NCBI GenBank assembly: GCA_905176665.1
Contig: CAJINA010000149.1
Location: 62,001-126,000 of the forward strand
Origin: Olavius algarvensis Delta 4 endosymbiont
GTDB lineage: Bacteria > Desulfobacterota > Desulfobacteria > Desulfobacterales > CAJINA01
Direction of reading: 5' to 3'
Length of the DNA stretch: 64,000 nucleotides
The stretch's first letter is position 1. Each line of letters opens with the position of its first letter. The translations under genes were made by a program, and so were the position numbers. Shown here piece by piece: positions 8,057-17,212 of this stretch. The notes beneath the pieces were generated by a model that saw only the letters and a program-made list of their open reading frames with translations, was not told the origin of the DNA and ran no database searches.

Positions 8057-9382
8057 AATATCGTAACCCATCAGTATATCCAACGCCCGCACCACCTGGT
8101 TGTCGGACGCCAGGCGTTCCGGATCAAGCGGACCGTGGCCGGGCTGTCTGTTTTTCTGGCGTGATTTTTGTTTTTGCTTTGCATCATCACCGGATTTAAC
8201 CGGTTCGGCGTCCAAATGATTCTGAAGGTCTTTCTCCTTCAGCATGCGCTTTTCGTCGGCCGCCAGATCCTTTTGATCCAGGATGGAATGATAGACCGTT
8301 ATATCGGGCTCGATGCCTTTGGCCTGGATGGAACGTCCTTTCGGCGTGTAATACCGGGCAATGGTCAGTTTCAGGCCATACCCATCCCGTAGCGTTTCGA
8401 CTGTTTGTACCGAACCTTTGCCAAAGGACGTCGTCCCCATGATGACCGCGCGTTTGTTGTCCTGAAGCGCTCCGGCTACAATTTCAGAAGCACTGGCGCT
8501 GCCGCCATTAATGAGTACCACCAGGGGGTAGGTCACATCGTCATCATCTTGGTGAGCACTGAAAGCACGGGTGTGGCGTTTCAGTCGGCCCTTAATGGAA
8601 AGGATGTCGCCCTCGCTGAGAAAAAGGTCGGACATCTTGATGGCCTGGGGGAGCAGACCGCCGGGATTATCCCGCAGATCCAGCACGAGCCCTTTGAGGG
8701 CCCCATGTTCTTTCTCCAGTTTTTTCAGTGACTTTTCAAGGTCTCTAACCGTCTGGTCCCTGAAATGGGTAACCCAGGCATAACCGTACCCCGGTTTGAG
8801 CATGGTTGCCCGCACGCTCTGAATCGGAATGACATCCCGGATCAGGTTGAACTCAATGGGTTCCGGCTCGCCTTTGCGGGCAACCGTCACCGCTACCTTG
8901 GTCCCTTTGGGACCGCGCATTTTTTTTACGGCTTCCCGGAGGTCTTTCACCGGTTTGCCGTCGACCTTGATGATCCGGTCACCGGCCTTGATTCCGGCCC
9001 GGTAGGCCGGGGTGCCCTCTATGGGTGATACGACGGTCACGAACCCGTCACGGATACTGATACTGATGCCGATGCCGGTGAACTTGCCTTTCGTGTCAAT
9101 CTGCAGATCCCCGAACTCCTCAGGCGGCAGCAGCAGGGAGTGGGGATCAAGGCTGCTCACCATCCCCTGAATGGCCTTTTGGACCAATTCCTCGGTATCC
9201 ACGGGATCCACGTAGTTTTTCTCGATCATCTCTATGACATCTGCGAATGTTTTCAGCCCTTTATAAACCGCTTCACTGTCCGCCGAAGACTCACGGGTAA
9301 ACCCGGTGGCAATCACCAGGAAAAGAACCGCGATAATCATCATTTGCCAAAGTCGTGGTTGTCGTCTGTTATTACGCGTCAT
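8036..9382 (-). CDS. ctpA: C-terminal processing peptidase CtpA (S41 family)
   Basis: 448-residue periplasmic or membrane-anchored serine protease that trims C-termini of envelope proteins, often peptidoglycan hydrolases. It has an N-terminal signal or anchor (WQMMIIAVLFLVIATGF), a PDZ domain with GIGISIS and AGIKAGDRIIKVDG, and the S41 core LVLDLRDNPGGLL. The catalytic Ser lies in GGSASASEIVAGAL and the Lys in SFGKGSVQT, about 25 residues apart as expected. The in-frame GTG at 9391 is less likely than the ATG at 9382, which has AAGGTG six bases upstream. It sits between the envC-like and yibQ-like genes, suggesting control of cell-wall cleavage. The last codons and TAA lie within a repeat-element arm. 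Confidence 0.92.
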   Translation of the reverse strand: MTRNNRRQPRLWQMMIIAVLFLVIATGFTRESSADSEAVYKGLKTFADVIEMIEKNYVDPVDTEELVQKAIQGMVSSLDPHSLLLPPEEFGDLQIDTKGKFTGIGISISIRDGFVTVVSPIEGTPAYRAGIKAGDRIIKVDGKPVKDLREAVKKMRGPKGTKVAVTVARKGEPEPIEFNLIRDVIPIQSVRATMLKPGYGYAWVTHFRDQTVRDLEKSLKKLEKEHGALKGLVLDLRDNPGGLLPQAIKMSDLFLSEGDILSIKGRLKRHTRAFSAHQDDDDVTYPLVVLINGGSASASEIVAGALQDNKRAVIMGTTSFGKGSVQTVETLRDGYGLKLTIARYYTPKGRSIQAKGIEPDITVYHSILDQKDLAADEKRMLKEKDLQNHLDAEPVKSGDDAKQKQKSRQKNRQPGHGPLDPERLASDNQVVRALDILMGYDILTSAHP

Positions 9383-9396
9383 AAATCGCACCTTTT

Positions 9397-9642
9397 TAGA
9401 AGCTGTCTAAATATTTCGGATCCATCTCAAAATAAGCATTATAACCCAAGGTCCAGTCTACCTTCTACGAGCTACGCCCGACAAGCAAGGCGGACGCTGG
9501 GTTGAAACCGAAGGAATACAATAAGTGTTTCGATGATTTGGCCCGCCCTACAATCTGTAGCATTCCTTGCGGGGGCGATTGTACTCGCCAATCGAGCGTC
9601 CAACGCCGAGATTGGGGCAATAGACATTTTTGAAGGCTTCTA
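9397..9642. repeat. Inverted-repeat element between ctpA and the envC-like gene
   Basis: The terminus TAGAAGCTGTCTAAATATTT (from 9397) pairs imperfectly with ACATTTTTGAAGGCTTCTA at the right end. The core reads CAAGGCGGACGCTGGGTTGA, then ACCGAAGGAATAC, and near the right arm GTCCAACGCCGAGATTGGGG. The TAG stop of the envC-like gene is the last three bases. At 246 bp it is the longest copy. Confidence 0.65.
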
Positions 9643-11082
9643 TCCTTTCCGAATCCAAATAGCAGGATCAAGTGGTTTCCCGTGATAGCGCACTTCGAAG
9701 TAGAGTCCCGGTCCCTCCAGGGAACCGGTGTCACCAACGGTGGCGATGACTTCATTATCCTCTACAACCTCGCCCTTTTGCTTAAATATCTCTTCAACAT
9801 GGGCATACACCGTATAGTAATGACCGCCATGGTCAATGATCAGCATATTGCCATAGCCCTTGAACCAGCTTGAATAGAGCACCCGGCCGGGAAAAACGGC
9901 ATAGACGGGTTCACCCCTGTCCGCACTGATATCGATACCGCTGCGAAAATTCATGGTATTGAATTTCTCGTTTTTATAGGCACCGAAGAGGTTTTTGATC
10001 TTACCCCTGACGGGTAGTTTTAGCAAGCCTTTACGGGCGATGAAGCTATCCGGCAGCGTGATGGGCGGCGGCTTGGTGGTGGCCGCGGCTCGCACCCTCT
10101 CCCTTTCTAGGTCTTTTCCGAGCTGCCGGATGGCCATGTCCAGATTTTGCGCATCTTCTTTAAAAACCGCGATGGCCGCCAGCTCAAGCGATTTTTTACT
10201 CCTGATTTCAGACAGTACCGATGATTTACGCTGTTTCTCGGTCCCCATTTCATCGGCTCTGAGGCGGTAGTCGTGTTCAATCACCGCCTTTGCAGCCCTG
10301 CGCTTGCGCTGCTTTTCCTGTAGTGCTTCCAGTTGGTTGTAGTCCCGGTCCAGTTTTTCCAGGAGTTGCTCATCCTGTTCCAGGATCTTCGAAAGGGCCC
10401 GCTCCCGCTGCAGCATGGCCCCCATGGAGTCGGCCGAAGCCAGAATATTGATTTGACCCAGCCAGCTCAATTTATACAGAGCCATCAGGCGGCCGGATGC
10501 ATATGCTTCGGTCATTTGAATCTGCTTTTTCAGCTCGTCAAGGACCGCCTGGGATTTGCTGAGCTCCCTGTCAATCCGGGCCAGGTCAAGCCGTCCGGCC
10601 GCTACTCTCTGGTGGGCCCGGTGGAGTGACCGTTCGATTTTGTCGAGACTGCGTATAACCGCTGCTTCTTTCTGAGCATACGACACGACTGCTGCATGTG
10701 AGCTTTTAATTTTTTTCTGTAAGGTCTTCACTTTCTCGCGGGCTTGGGTCATGTCATGCCGCGACGGTGATCCTGAGGACTCGGTGGTCATAATTTTGAC
10801 ATAACGTGGGGTGTTGCGCAGATAGCCGACAGTGGCTTTATATTTTACTTTCAACCACTTGCCTTGATTCTCGACTATTACGACCCGGGTCGGGCGACTG
10901 AGCACCGCGAGGGTGCGGCTCTTCAAGCTGGGTTTGGACCGCAGGTTTAACCGGTCTACTTTGATCTGGGCTTCCTGGGTTGTGCGGCCGTCGGTCACCG
11001 CCGGACTGAGACACAACAGGCCGGCCGCCAACACCCATCCGGTGAGAAGAAAATACCTGAAAATAGGGCGAACTGGGTTCAT
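9640..11082 (-). CDS. EnvC-like murein hydrolase activator (SH3b-coiled coil-degenerate LytM)
   Basis: 480-residue secreted protein. It has a signal peptide (about 1-30), a bacterial SH3 domain (RLNLRSKPSLKSRTL, about 43-95), a long coiled coil (about 110-330) and a C-terminal LytM/M23 domain. The LytM domain lacks its zinc ligands: the first His is Arg/Ser in NFRSGIDIS, and the HxH motif reads GPGLYFEVR where active enzymes have GPHxHFEVR. This is the hallmark of EnvC-type activators, which bind FtsX and switch on amidases without cutting peptidoglycan. Its ATG overlaps the ftsX stop as ATGA. No amidase gene is in the window. The SH3 domain is an addition to the E. coli layout. Confidence 0.88.
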   Translation of the reverse strand: MNPVRPIFRYFLLTGWVLAAGLLCLSPAVTDGRTTQEAQIKVDRLNLRSKPSLKSRTLAVLSRPTRVVIVENQGKWLKVKYKATVGYLRNTPRYVKIMTTESSGSPSRHDMTQAREKVKTLQKKIKSSHAAVVSYAQKEAAVIRSLDKIERSLHRAHQRVAAGRLDLARIDRELSKSQAVLDELKKQIQMTEAYASGRLMALYKLSWLGQINILASADSMGAMLQRERALSKILEQDEQLLEKLDRDYNQLEALQEKQRKRRAAKAVIEHDYRLRADEMGTEKQRKSSVLSEIRSKKSLELAAIAVFKEDAQNLDMAIRQLGKDLERERVRAAATTKPPPITLPDSFIARKGLLKLPVRGKIKNLFGAYKNEKFNTMNFRSGIDISADRGEPVYAVFPGRVLYSSWFKGYGNMLIIDHGGHYYTVYAHVEEIFKQKGEVVEDNEVIATVGDTGSLEGPGLYFEVRYHGKPLDPAIWIRKG

Positions 11083-11957
11083 GGTTTTAGATATTGCTTC
11101 AACGACAAAAAGCAGCCCAGCCAGCCAACCAGCATGCTGGCCAGGATGATCCCGCCATAAGCCGGCAGCGGCAGGAATTGAATATGCAAAACACCCGTGC
11201 CGAACCCCTGCTGGACCTGGGCAGAGACCGCATGGTAGGCCGCCAGCAGCCCCACCAGCCCCAGTACGCCGCCCAAAAAGCCCTGGATCAGACCCTGGAG
11301 GTAGAATGGGGCTTTGATGAATCCTGGTTCGGCTCCCACCAGGCGCATGATTTCGATCTCATCCCTACGCGAATAGATAACCAGCCGCACCGTGTTGCCT
11401 ACAAAGAAGATGGCGGCCATGAGAAACATCCCGCCCAGCAGGTATCCCGCCAGTGAAAATAGCTTGATCATCTTCGAAAATCGACCAAGCCATTTTTGCC
11501 CGTATTCGACTTCTTCCACGGCCACCAGGCGTTCCAGTTGGCGAGCCAGCTTCTCCACGTTCGCAAGGTTGCGGCTTTCGGCGGCCACTCGGATCTCGAA
11601 GGCATCCGGCAGCGGATTGCGTTCGAGCCGATCCAGCAGGGAAGCATGCCGCTGCATCTGGGCCTTGAGTTGCCGCAGGGCCTCTGCCCGGGGAATGAAT
11701 GCAACGCTTTCAACGCCACCCATAGCGCTTATTTTTGCTTCGAGGGACTTGAACATTTTGGGGTCCGTAGATGGTTTCAGGTACACCATGACCCGGATGC
11801 TGTTTTTCCAGGACTCCAGCAAGCTGTTCGTATTCAGGATAAAAAGCGAGAATGAGCTGACGATCAGGATGGAAACCGCTATCGTCAGGATGGTCACCGT
11901 GTTGAGAAACCGGTTGTCGAAAATATCGGTCAGCGCTTTTCTAATGTATAGTCGCAT
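11079..11957 (-). CDS. ftsX: Cell division ABC transporter permease FtsX
   Basis: 292-residue inner membrane protein with four membrane segments: one near the N-terminus (TVTILTIAVSILIVSSFSLF) and three in the C-terminal half. A periplasmic loop of about 120 residues between them is where EnvC-type proteins bind. Together with FtsE it transmits ATP hydrolysis to a peptidoglycan hydrolase system at the septum. The start at 11957 ([12 protein letters not shown]) overlaps the end of ftsE by 17 bp; an ATG six codons upstream is also in frame. It is followed by the envC-like gene with an ATGA overlap, so the three should be made in fixed proportion. Confidence 0.92.
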   Translation of the reverse strand: MRLYIRKALTDIFDNRFLNTVTILTIAVSILIVSSFSLFILNTNSLLESWKNSIRVMVYLKPSTDPKMFKSLEAKISAMGGVESVAFIPRAEALRQLKAQMQRHASLLDRLERNPLPDAFEIRVAAESRNLANVEKLARQLERLVAVEEVEYGQKWLGRFSKMIKLFSLAGYLLGGMFLMAAIFFVGNTVRLVIYSRRDEIEIMRLVGAEPGFIKAPFYLQGLIQGFLGGVLGLVGLLAAYHAVSAQVQQGFGTGVLHIQFLPLPAYGGIILASMLVGWLGCFLSLKQYLKP

Positions 11958-12657
11958 TGTCTTTGGCTTCAACACCCTCTACAGGCTGCACGCGGCCGTC
12001 CACAAGACGCACGATACGCCCCCCGGCCTTTTCAACCAGGGACCGGTCATGGGTGGCAATGATCAGGGTGCCGCCCCGGTTGTGAAATTTTTTCAGCAGG
12101 CCGATAATGATGTCCGCCGATTCGGGATCAAGGCTGCCGGTTGGTTCGTCCGCCAGGATGATGTCCGGATCCCCCACGACCGCCCGGGCCACGGCGACCC
12201 GTTGCTGTTCACCCCCGGAAAGACTGGGCGGCAGGGTTTTTTGCCGGTCTTCCATGCCGACGGTTCTGAGAACGGCGTTCACTTTTTTTTCGATGAGCTT
12301 GCGCTTTTTACCGGCGGCTTCCAGGACGAGCGCAACATTGTCGAAAACGGATTTGGTGGGAATCAGCTTGTAGTCCTGAAAGATGATGCCGAATTTTCTT
12401 CTCAATAAGGGAATTCGTTTGCGGGATATCCGGGAAAGATTCATCCCATCCACCAGCACTTGCCCCCCGGATACGGGCTCCCCCAAATATAGCATTTTCA
12501 GCAGGGTGGATTTGCCGGCGCCGCTGGCGCCGGTGACCAGAACGAATTCATTCTTCTGAATGTCGAGGGTAATATCCGCAAGCGCTTTTTTGGCCCCGAA
12601 CTGCTTGTGGACATGAAACATGCGGATAATGGCGTCTTTGGCACCCGGATTCATCAT
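11941..12657 (-). CDS. ftsE: Cell division ATP-binding protein FtsE
   Basis: ABC ATPase with all motifs: Walker [13 protein letters not shown]-loop [12 protein letters not shown], signature [14 protein letters not shown], Walker [14 protein letters not shown] and switch His in IIATHD. The conserved [10 protein letters not shown] after the Q-loop and the adjacent ftsX identify it as FtsE. The start is uncertain: the open frame reaches back to an ATT at 12687, and candidate ATGs lie at 12657, 12654 and 12621. I chose 12657. It is the first gene of the minus-strand envelope block and diverges from pyrE. Confidence 0.93.
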   Translation of the reverse strand: MMNPGAKDAIIRMFHVHKQFGAKKALADITLDIQKNEFVLVTGASGAGKSTLLKMLYLGEPVSGGQVLVDGMNLSRISRKRIPLLRRKFGIIFQDYKLIPTKSVFDNVALVLEAAGKKRKLIEKKVNAVLRTVGMEDRQKTLPPSLSGGEQQRVAVARAVVGDPDIILADEPTGSLDPESADIIIGLLKKFHNRGGTLIIATHDRSLVEKAGGRIVRLVDGRVQPVEGVEAKDNATIH

Positions 12658-12718
12658 GTCGCGGTTCACTTTCTGTGCTGTAATCAACGTTCAGTCACTG
12701 CCAGCCAGCGCACGGGGA

Positions 12719-12747
12719 TTGACCCCTCAAGGATATGTTGATATGAC
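12719..12747 (+). promoter_or_regulatory. Sigma-70 type promoter upstream of pyrE
   Basis: TTGACC at 12719-12724, a 17-bp spacer, then TATGAC at 12742-12747. Transcription would start near 12754 and run through the hairpin at 12794-12846 into pyrE. Confidence 0.6.
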
Positions 12748-12793
12748 CCGGATTGAGCTTAGGGAGTGCTGTCCCCAGTTTTCCTTACTCGGA

Positions 12794-12846
12794 GCCTCCA
12801 CTGAATCCCATAAAGCGTGCTTCTTCCATTTCAGTGGAGGCTTTTT
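12794..12846 (+). terminator. Intrinsic terminator in the pyrE leader (possible attenuator)
   Basis: GCCTCCACTGAA (12794-12805) pairs exactly with TTCAGTGGAGGC (12830-12841), followed by a run of five T. No plus-strand gene ends here, and the hairpin lies between a good promoter and pyrE. It therefore either ends a short leader RNA of about 90 nt or attenuates pyrE. Confidence 0.75.
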
Positions 12847-12929
12847 AATATCGAATCAACGCGTTAAAGTCAACGATCACCCCTTTATACCAGGTGTCGC
12901 CATACACAATTTACGGAAAAGGAACGCGC

Positions 12930-13490
12930 ATGAAAAGCGAACTGATCCAGTTGCTCTGTGAAAAATCTTTTAAATACACTGAAGAACCGTCTTTTAAACT
13001 TGTTTCCGGAAGGATGAGCCGGTTCTATGTCAACTGCAAGCCCACAGTCCTGAGTCCGCGGGGGATGTTCCTGGTGGGGCACCTGGTCTTCGAAGCAATC
13101 CGCGATCTGGCTGTCAAGGGTGTGGGCGGGCTCACATTCGGGGCTGACCCGGTGGCCGTGGCCACGGCCTTTGCTTCCGAGCTCAAAGGGCAGCCGATCC
13201 ACGCTTTTTCAATCCGTAAAACCCAGAAAGACCATGGCATCGTGAAATGGGTGGAAGGGGGTCTCTCCCCAGGAGACCCGGTGGTCATCATAGACGATGT
13301 CGCCACCACCGGTGGTTCCACCATCAAGGCCATCGAGCGGGCCCGGTCGGAGGAATTGGAAGTGGTCAGGGCTGTGATCCTGGTTGATCGCCAGGAGGGC
13401 GGACTGGAAAATATCCTTACGCACGTACCGGATACAAAGGCCATTATTACGCGTGACGAATTGATGGCGGCTATTGGAAAGCAGGTTTGA
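12930..13490 (+). CDS. pyrE: Orotate phosphoribosyltransferase
   Basis: 186-residue cytoplasmic enzyme joining orotate and PRPP to orotidine 5'-phosphate in pyrimidine synthesis. The PRPP-binding motif [14 protein letters not shown] is complete, the flexible-loop segment reads RKTQKDHG, and [17 protein letters not shown] is the typical start of the family. The open frame extends to 12894, but the ATG at 12930 has AAAAGGAA just upstream and gives a standard N-terminus. It stands alone on the plus strand, behind its own promoter and a terminator-like hairpin, so regulation by attenuation is plausible. Confidence 0.94.
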   Translation: MKSELIQLLCEKSFKYTEEPSFKLVSGRMSRFYVNCKPTVLSPRGMFLVGHLVFEAIRDLAVKGVGGLTFGADPVAVATAFASELKGQPIHAFSIRKTQKDHGIVKWVEGGLSPGDPVVIIDDVATTGGSTIKAIERARSEELEVVRAVILVDRQEGGLENILTHVPDTKAIITRDELMAAIGKQV

Positions 13491-13501
13491 GGCGACGGCC
13501 T

Positions 13502-15526
13502 TTAATTTACCACCCCTAAAATCAATCGCCCCTCAACGGTACCTTTTTTAACTGGATGTTGTTCCTGGCCGGTCTCCCGAGGCACTTCGGTGGATACATA
13601 GGTATAAATCTCATCCACGGTGATCAAACCGTCTTGGTTCACATCCGCAGCACCTTCCAACCCCCGAATGAGATAATGCGTAAAAACACCATGTTTTAAC
13701 TCCGGTTTTTCAGCACTGACCTCATTGGCTCCGCTGGCTGTTAAAATGATGCGCCCCTTACCGCTTGAAATTCGGTCCAGAAATTTATCCGAGATCCTGG
13801 CCCGCAGGCCGTCGGTAATGCTGATGGTCCGGCCGCCGGTTGCCCCGCGGTAACGGGCATCGGCAATAAAAATCAGGCGCTCAGAACGCAGTCGGTTAAA
13901 AATGTGAGAAAGCTCGCGCATGGGAAGTGCAGTGGCATATAGGTCCTCGGGGTCAGCATCAACAGGCAGTAAGTATTTTTCCAGGCCATCACCATCCGGC
14001 GATAGGGTATCGGTTTCCGTGGCACCATGCCCAGCGAAGTAGATAATGACCATGTCCTCCCTGCCGGCTTTCTTTTTAAGACGGGTACCGAGCACACTGC
14101 GCAATTTGCTCAAACCGGCCTGTGCATCCAACAACATGATAACGTTCTCAGCAGGCACACGGTTTTTCTCCACCAGGATACGATAGAATTCCCGGGCGTC
14201 ATTCACCGCATAGGATAGTTGGTCCACATTCGTGTAAATGTTTATTCCGATCACCACCGCCCAGACGTTACGTCTTGCCTCGAGGCGATGAATGACCAAC
14301 TGTTTTTCCGCCAGCATGCCATCCGTATCCACCGCCCTAATCTGAATACGGTTCTCGCCTTTAATTAGAGCAATCTTTTCGGAGAACTCAACACTGGTCG
14401 CTGATGGTGCTCCAGCAACAGCGAGCCCTCTATCGGTATGGGCGTCCAAACGGCGACCATTCACCAGGATTTTGAATTCAACGATACCACCATCATCCTG
14501 AGCCACACCGGACAAGCTGATTTTACTGGCCTCCGTTCGGGTCTGGCTTTTAGGTGACGCCACCACAATGACTGGTCTTGTCCGGGAACCATCTTCAAGA
14601 CGGGTACGCAGATCCTTCTCGCGGGCCTCGTATTCATCCAGTTCGGCAGCCAACTTTTCGCTTTTCTCTCGCTCTTCACTCAGCTGCCTTTTCATATCAT
14701 CCAAACCGGCGAGCATCAGGGTCAGCTTCTGCAGTTGGGTTTCCAACTGCGCAATCTTTTTCTGGCTGGCTGAATCCAGCTCAGTCACCGCCTTGGATTT
14801 TTGCCCCGAATCTGTTGCCGGCGCCGATGCTTTTCCTGATTGTTGTATTACGGCGGCCAACTGCTGCTTGGTCTTTTCCAGCGCTTCGTTGGTCTCGGCT
14901 TTGGCCAACTCAATCTTTCTGAATTTGGCGGCATCGTTGTATGCTTCCGCCAAGGCGGGGTTTTCCGGGTTGGTTGCATGCTGGTCTTCTAAAAAGCCGG
15001 TAATTTCAATCCAGTCTTCCTGCCGCCAGACAATGATATCAACCGAAAAAGATCCCATGTCATCTCGATACCATTCAGGCCTTAAGGCGTTGCCGTTTGT
15101 ATCTACCGGCCCCTCTTTGTACCCGACATACAGGTTGCCCCCCTCACTATAGTGGATTCGTGTGAAATGGTTTGAGTTGTAATAGGTGGAAAGGGGGCGG
15201 AAATGAATGCTGGTTTCGGGGTCCCCGACCCTGGCAATGAACGGCCAACCGAGGTCGGGGGTCACACTCCGCCATTTGCATCCGCCCCTGGGGCAGTAAT
15301 CGATACTCCCGGTCACTAGAACAGTATAGGTGTCCCCTTTCTCAATCCGAACACCGGTATCCTTCAAGCGTGACTGTCCGCCCATTACGGAAATGTGTTT
15401 ATAGGTTTTTACGATATCCGAAGTAGGGCCAGTCAGTTTGATATTCGGCTTAGTCATGCATCCACTGACCAGGAAAGCCAGCAACCAAACGGCGCAATAA
15501 TGGTGCGCAAACGTCCTGCAGCACAT
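13502..15526 (-). CDS. Caspase-like (peptidase C14) lipoprotein lacking the catalytic cysteine
   Basis: 674-residue secreted lipoprotein; the signal peptide ends at the lipobox LVSGC (Cys about 23). Residues about 50-170 form a beta-rich domain (GVRIEKGDTYTVLVTGS, GNLYVGYKEGP, GSFSVDIIVW) that faintly resembles LecA/PA-IL carbohydrate-binding proteins; this is tentative. A coiled coil follows (about 195-310), then a Big-like segment, then a caspase domain from RRNVWAVVIGINIY. The catalytic His is present (IIYFAGHG), but the Cys position reads IADARYRGATGG instead of ADACYSG. The Arg codon is CGT, one transition from TGT. A calcium-binding loop DVNQDGLITVDE sits near the C-terminus. Likely an inactive binding or scaffold protein. 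Confidence 0.82.
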   Translation of the reverse strand: MCCRTFAHHYCAVWLLAFLVSGCMTKPNIKLTGPTSDIVKTYKHISVMGGQSRLKDTGVRIEKGDTYTVLVTGSIDYCPRGGCKWRSVTPDLGWPFIARVGDPETSIHFRPLSTYYNSNHFTRIHYSEGGNLYVGYKEGPVDTNGNALRPEWYRDDMGSFSVDIIVWRQEDWIEITGFLEDQHATNPENPALAEAYNDAAKFRKIELAKAETNEALEKTKQQLAAVIQQSGKASAPATDSGQKSKAVTELDSASQKKIAQLETQLQKLTLMLAGLDDMKRQLSEEREKSEKLAAELDEYEAREKDLRTRLEDGSRTRPVIVVASPKSQTRTEASKISLSGVAQDDGGIVEFKILVNGRRLDAHTDRGLAVAGAPSATSVEFSEKIALIKGENRIQIRAVDTDGMLAEKQLVIHRLEARRNVWAVVIGINIYTNVDQLSYAVNDAREFYRILVEKNRVPAENVIMLLDAQAGLSKLRSVLGTRLKKKAGREDMVIIYFAGHGATETDTLSPDGDGLEKYLLPVDADPEDLYATALPMRELSHIFNRLRSERLIFIADARYRGATGGRTISITDGLRARISDKFLDRISSGKGRIILTASGANEVSAEKPELKHGVFTHYLIRGLEGAADVNQDGLITVDEIYTYVSTEVPRETGQEQHPVKKGTVEGRLILGVVN

Positions 15527-15799
15527 GGTGTGCCTCCACTGTTATTTGTGGTCTTTTGTTAACCTGGGGATTGTTGATTATAGCTGTAAGGCTGGATGAA
15601 AAGCAAGTGCCTATGTCTAAGAACCGCCGTCGTTAAAGCGTCAGTGCAGACCACCGTGACGAGCAGTCGCGTGGCCCGGTCCGTGGACCTGGATCTTATC
15701 CGGATTTAAGTCATGGTCGCTATCGGGACATGGCGCGCCCGCCAGACGTACTCCCGACCTATAGTCGACACATTCAAAAGCCCCAACGTAGATAGGTGG

Positions 15800-16168
15800 C
15801 TACTTTGTAATATGGCCGGTGCTATCGAGCGTGAAGGTTTTGCTGCCACTAGAATGGGCCGCGGTCATTTGCAGTGCGTTTCGGCTTCCGGAAACAACGT
15901 CAAGGGCAACACCTTTGGTCTGGACGTAACCATAGGCGTTCAAGATAGCCAGACTCACGTTACCATCCTTATAATCCGAAAAGTAGGCCTGGGCGGCAAT
16001 ATATGCGTTTTCTATGTCTGAGTTTGAAGCCGCATCGTAAGCGCGCTGACGATACGTAATAAAGTTGGGGATCGCGATGGCTGCCAAGACCCCAATGATT
16101 GCAATTACAATCATCAACTCGATCAGCGTAAAACCTTTTTCATCGCTTCCACGTATTTTTCCAAGCAT
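15800..16168 (-). CDS. pilA: Type IV pilin (PilA-like), short aromatic-rich
   Basis: 122-residue prepilin with a 12-residue leader cleaved at G/FTLIE, then the conserved hydrophobic helix [20 protein letters not shown] with E5 intact. The mature protein has about 110 residues, short for a pilin. Counting from mature F1, aromatic residues occur at 1, 24, 27, 32, 44, 50, 51 and 54. The pattern 1/24/27/32/51 is that of the short Geobacter-type pilin. No pilus assembly, secretion or prepilin peptidase genes are nearby, so this is an orphan major or minor pilin. The 273 bp downstream (15527-15799) hold nothing I can identify. Confidence 0.88.
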   Translation of the reverse strand: MLGKIRGSDEKGFTLIELMIVIAIIGVLAAIAIPNFITYRQRAYDAASNSDIENAYIAAQAYFSDYKDGNVSLAILNAYGYVQTKGVALDVVSGSRNALQMTAAHSSGSKTFTLDSTGHITK

Positions 16169-16236
16169 AGCTCGCTCTTAAGGTGAGTTAGAACATCACG
16201 GTTAAAAGATATTCCAAAGCAGGGCCGGCAATGTCT

Positions 16237-17055
16237 TCAGAGGGTCGCTGCTTGAAAAGGTAAGGCTTCCGTTGGTACTGCCAGGGCCTGTTGATTGTAT
16301 TCTACCGTTTTTATTTCCGTTGCGGCAATATCAAAATCACAGACCAGCGGAACGTGATCCGAGTAAGTGACCTGGGGCACAAAAAACCGGGAAACGTGGA
16401 TTTCGGGGCTGTGGAGAATGTAGTCGAGCTGCCGCTTGGGCGCCCGGCTAGGATGAGAAGGCAGGCCCTCGGGGTTGGCACTTACCAGTCCGGAAGCCGC
16501 TTTGAAAAGAGACAGCTCACGGGCACCCCGAAAGACATTGAAATCGCCCGCCACAATCACCGGTTTACGGGTTTTGCTGATCAGGCCATATAGATCATTG
16601 AGCTGGTCTTGCCGCTTCCGGAAGCGTAGCGAAAGATGGACCAGGAAAATGTTGACCTCGTCCAGTTCGATCTCGATAACCAGGCGCTTGACCCCGTTCT
16701 TGAGGTAATGAAATTGGCGGGACTGGATTGCCTGGTTGGTCATCAGGGCATTGCCCTGTTTGTTTAAGATCGGCAACAGATCGGCAACTGAACCGCTGCC
16801 GTATTTGGATTGAAAAACAGGGCTGTGAGCAATCCGATCCGCCAAGGTGCGGGCCTGGTTCTCGCGGCTGGTCCTGAAGGAGCCGATGTCCACCTCGACC
16901 AGGCCAACAATATCCGGGTTCAAAGACTCGATAAAGTTTATGATTTTCGAAAGGTTGCGATCGGTTCGTTTGAAGAGGCCCATAAACGGCAGCGGCAGGT
17001 GAAACTGCCGGCCGATACCGGTGCCATAGCGTATGTTGTAAAGCAAAAAGCGCAT
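16237..17055 (-). CDS. Endonuclease/exonuclease/phosphatase family protein
   Basis: 272 residues covering the whole metal-dependent phosphodiesterase fold. The opening MRFLLYNIRYGTG carries the metal-binding Asn. Other motifs are DIVGLVEVD (Glu), VIVAGDFNVF (GDFN) and the C-terminal YSDHVPLVCDF (catalytic DH). There is no signal peptide, so it is probably cytoplasmic. Members cleave phosphodiesters in nucleic acids, lipids or inositol phosphates, and the sequence does not say which. It is not obviously in an operon with the pilin or the transporter. Confidence 0.83.
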   Translation of the reverse strand: MRFLLYNIRYGTGIGRQFHLPLPFMGLFKRTDRNLSKIINFIESLNPDIVGLVEVDIGSFRTSRENQARTLADRIAHSPVFQSKYGSGSVADLLPILNKQGNALMTNQAIQSRQFHYLKNGVKRLVIEIELDEVNIFLVHLSLRFRKRQDQLNDLYGLISKTRKPVIVAGDFNVFRGARELSLFKAASGLVSANPEGLPSHPSRAPKRQLDYILHSPEIHVSRFFVPQVTYSDHVPLVCDFDIAATEIKTVEYNQQALAVPTEALPFQAATL

Positions 17056-17212
17056 ATGATCTTCAGCCGTTTAATGGCCGAATTAAACCCTGGTTGAAAT
17101 ATTAGTGGGATCGTTAAAACGAATACCCGTAACGATAATCAGTAATCGGTGGATGGCAACTTTTAATTCAAATCGTACCCCGCCGACGTCCACTTTCTGT
17201 CATGAATACAGA

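Noticed and set aside
11392-12408. Plus-strand open frame of 338 codons opposite ftsX and ftsE
   Set aside because: Covers two well-supported genes on the other strand and crosses their boundary.
15713-16021. Open frame overlapping the pilin gene on the plus strand
   Set aside because: Mostly antisense of the pilin, whose motifs are clear.
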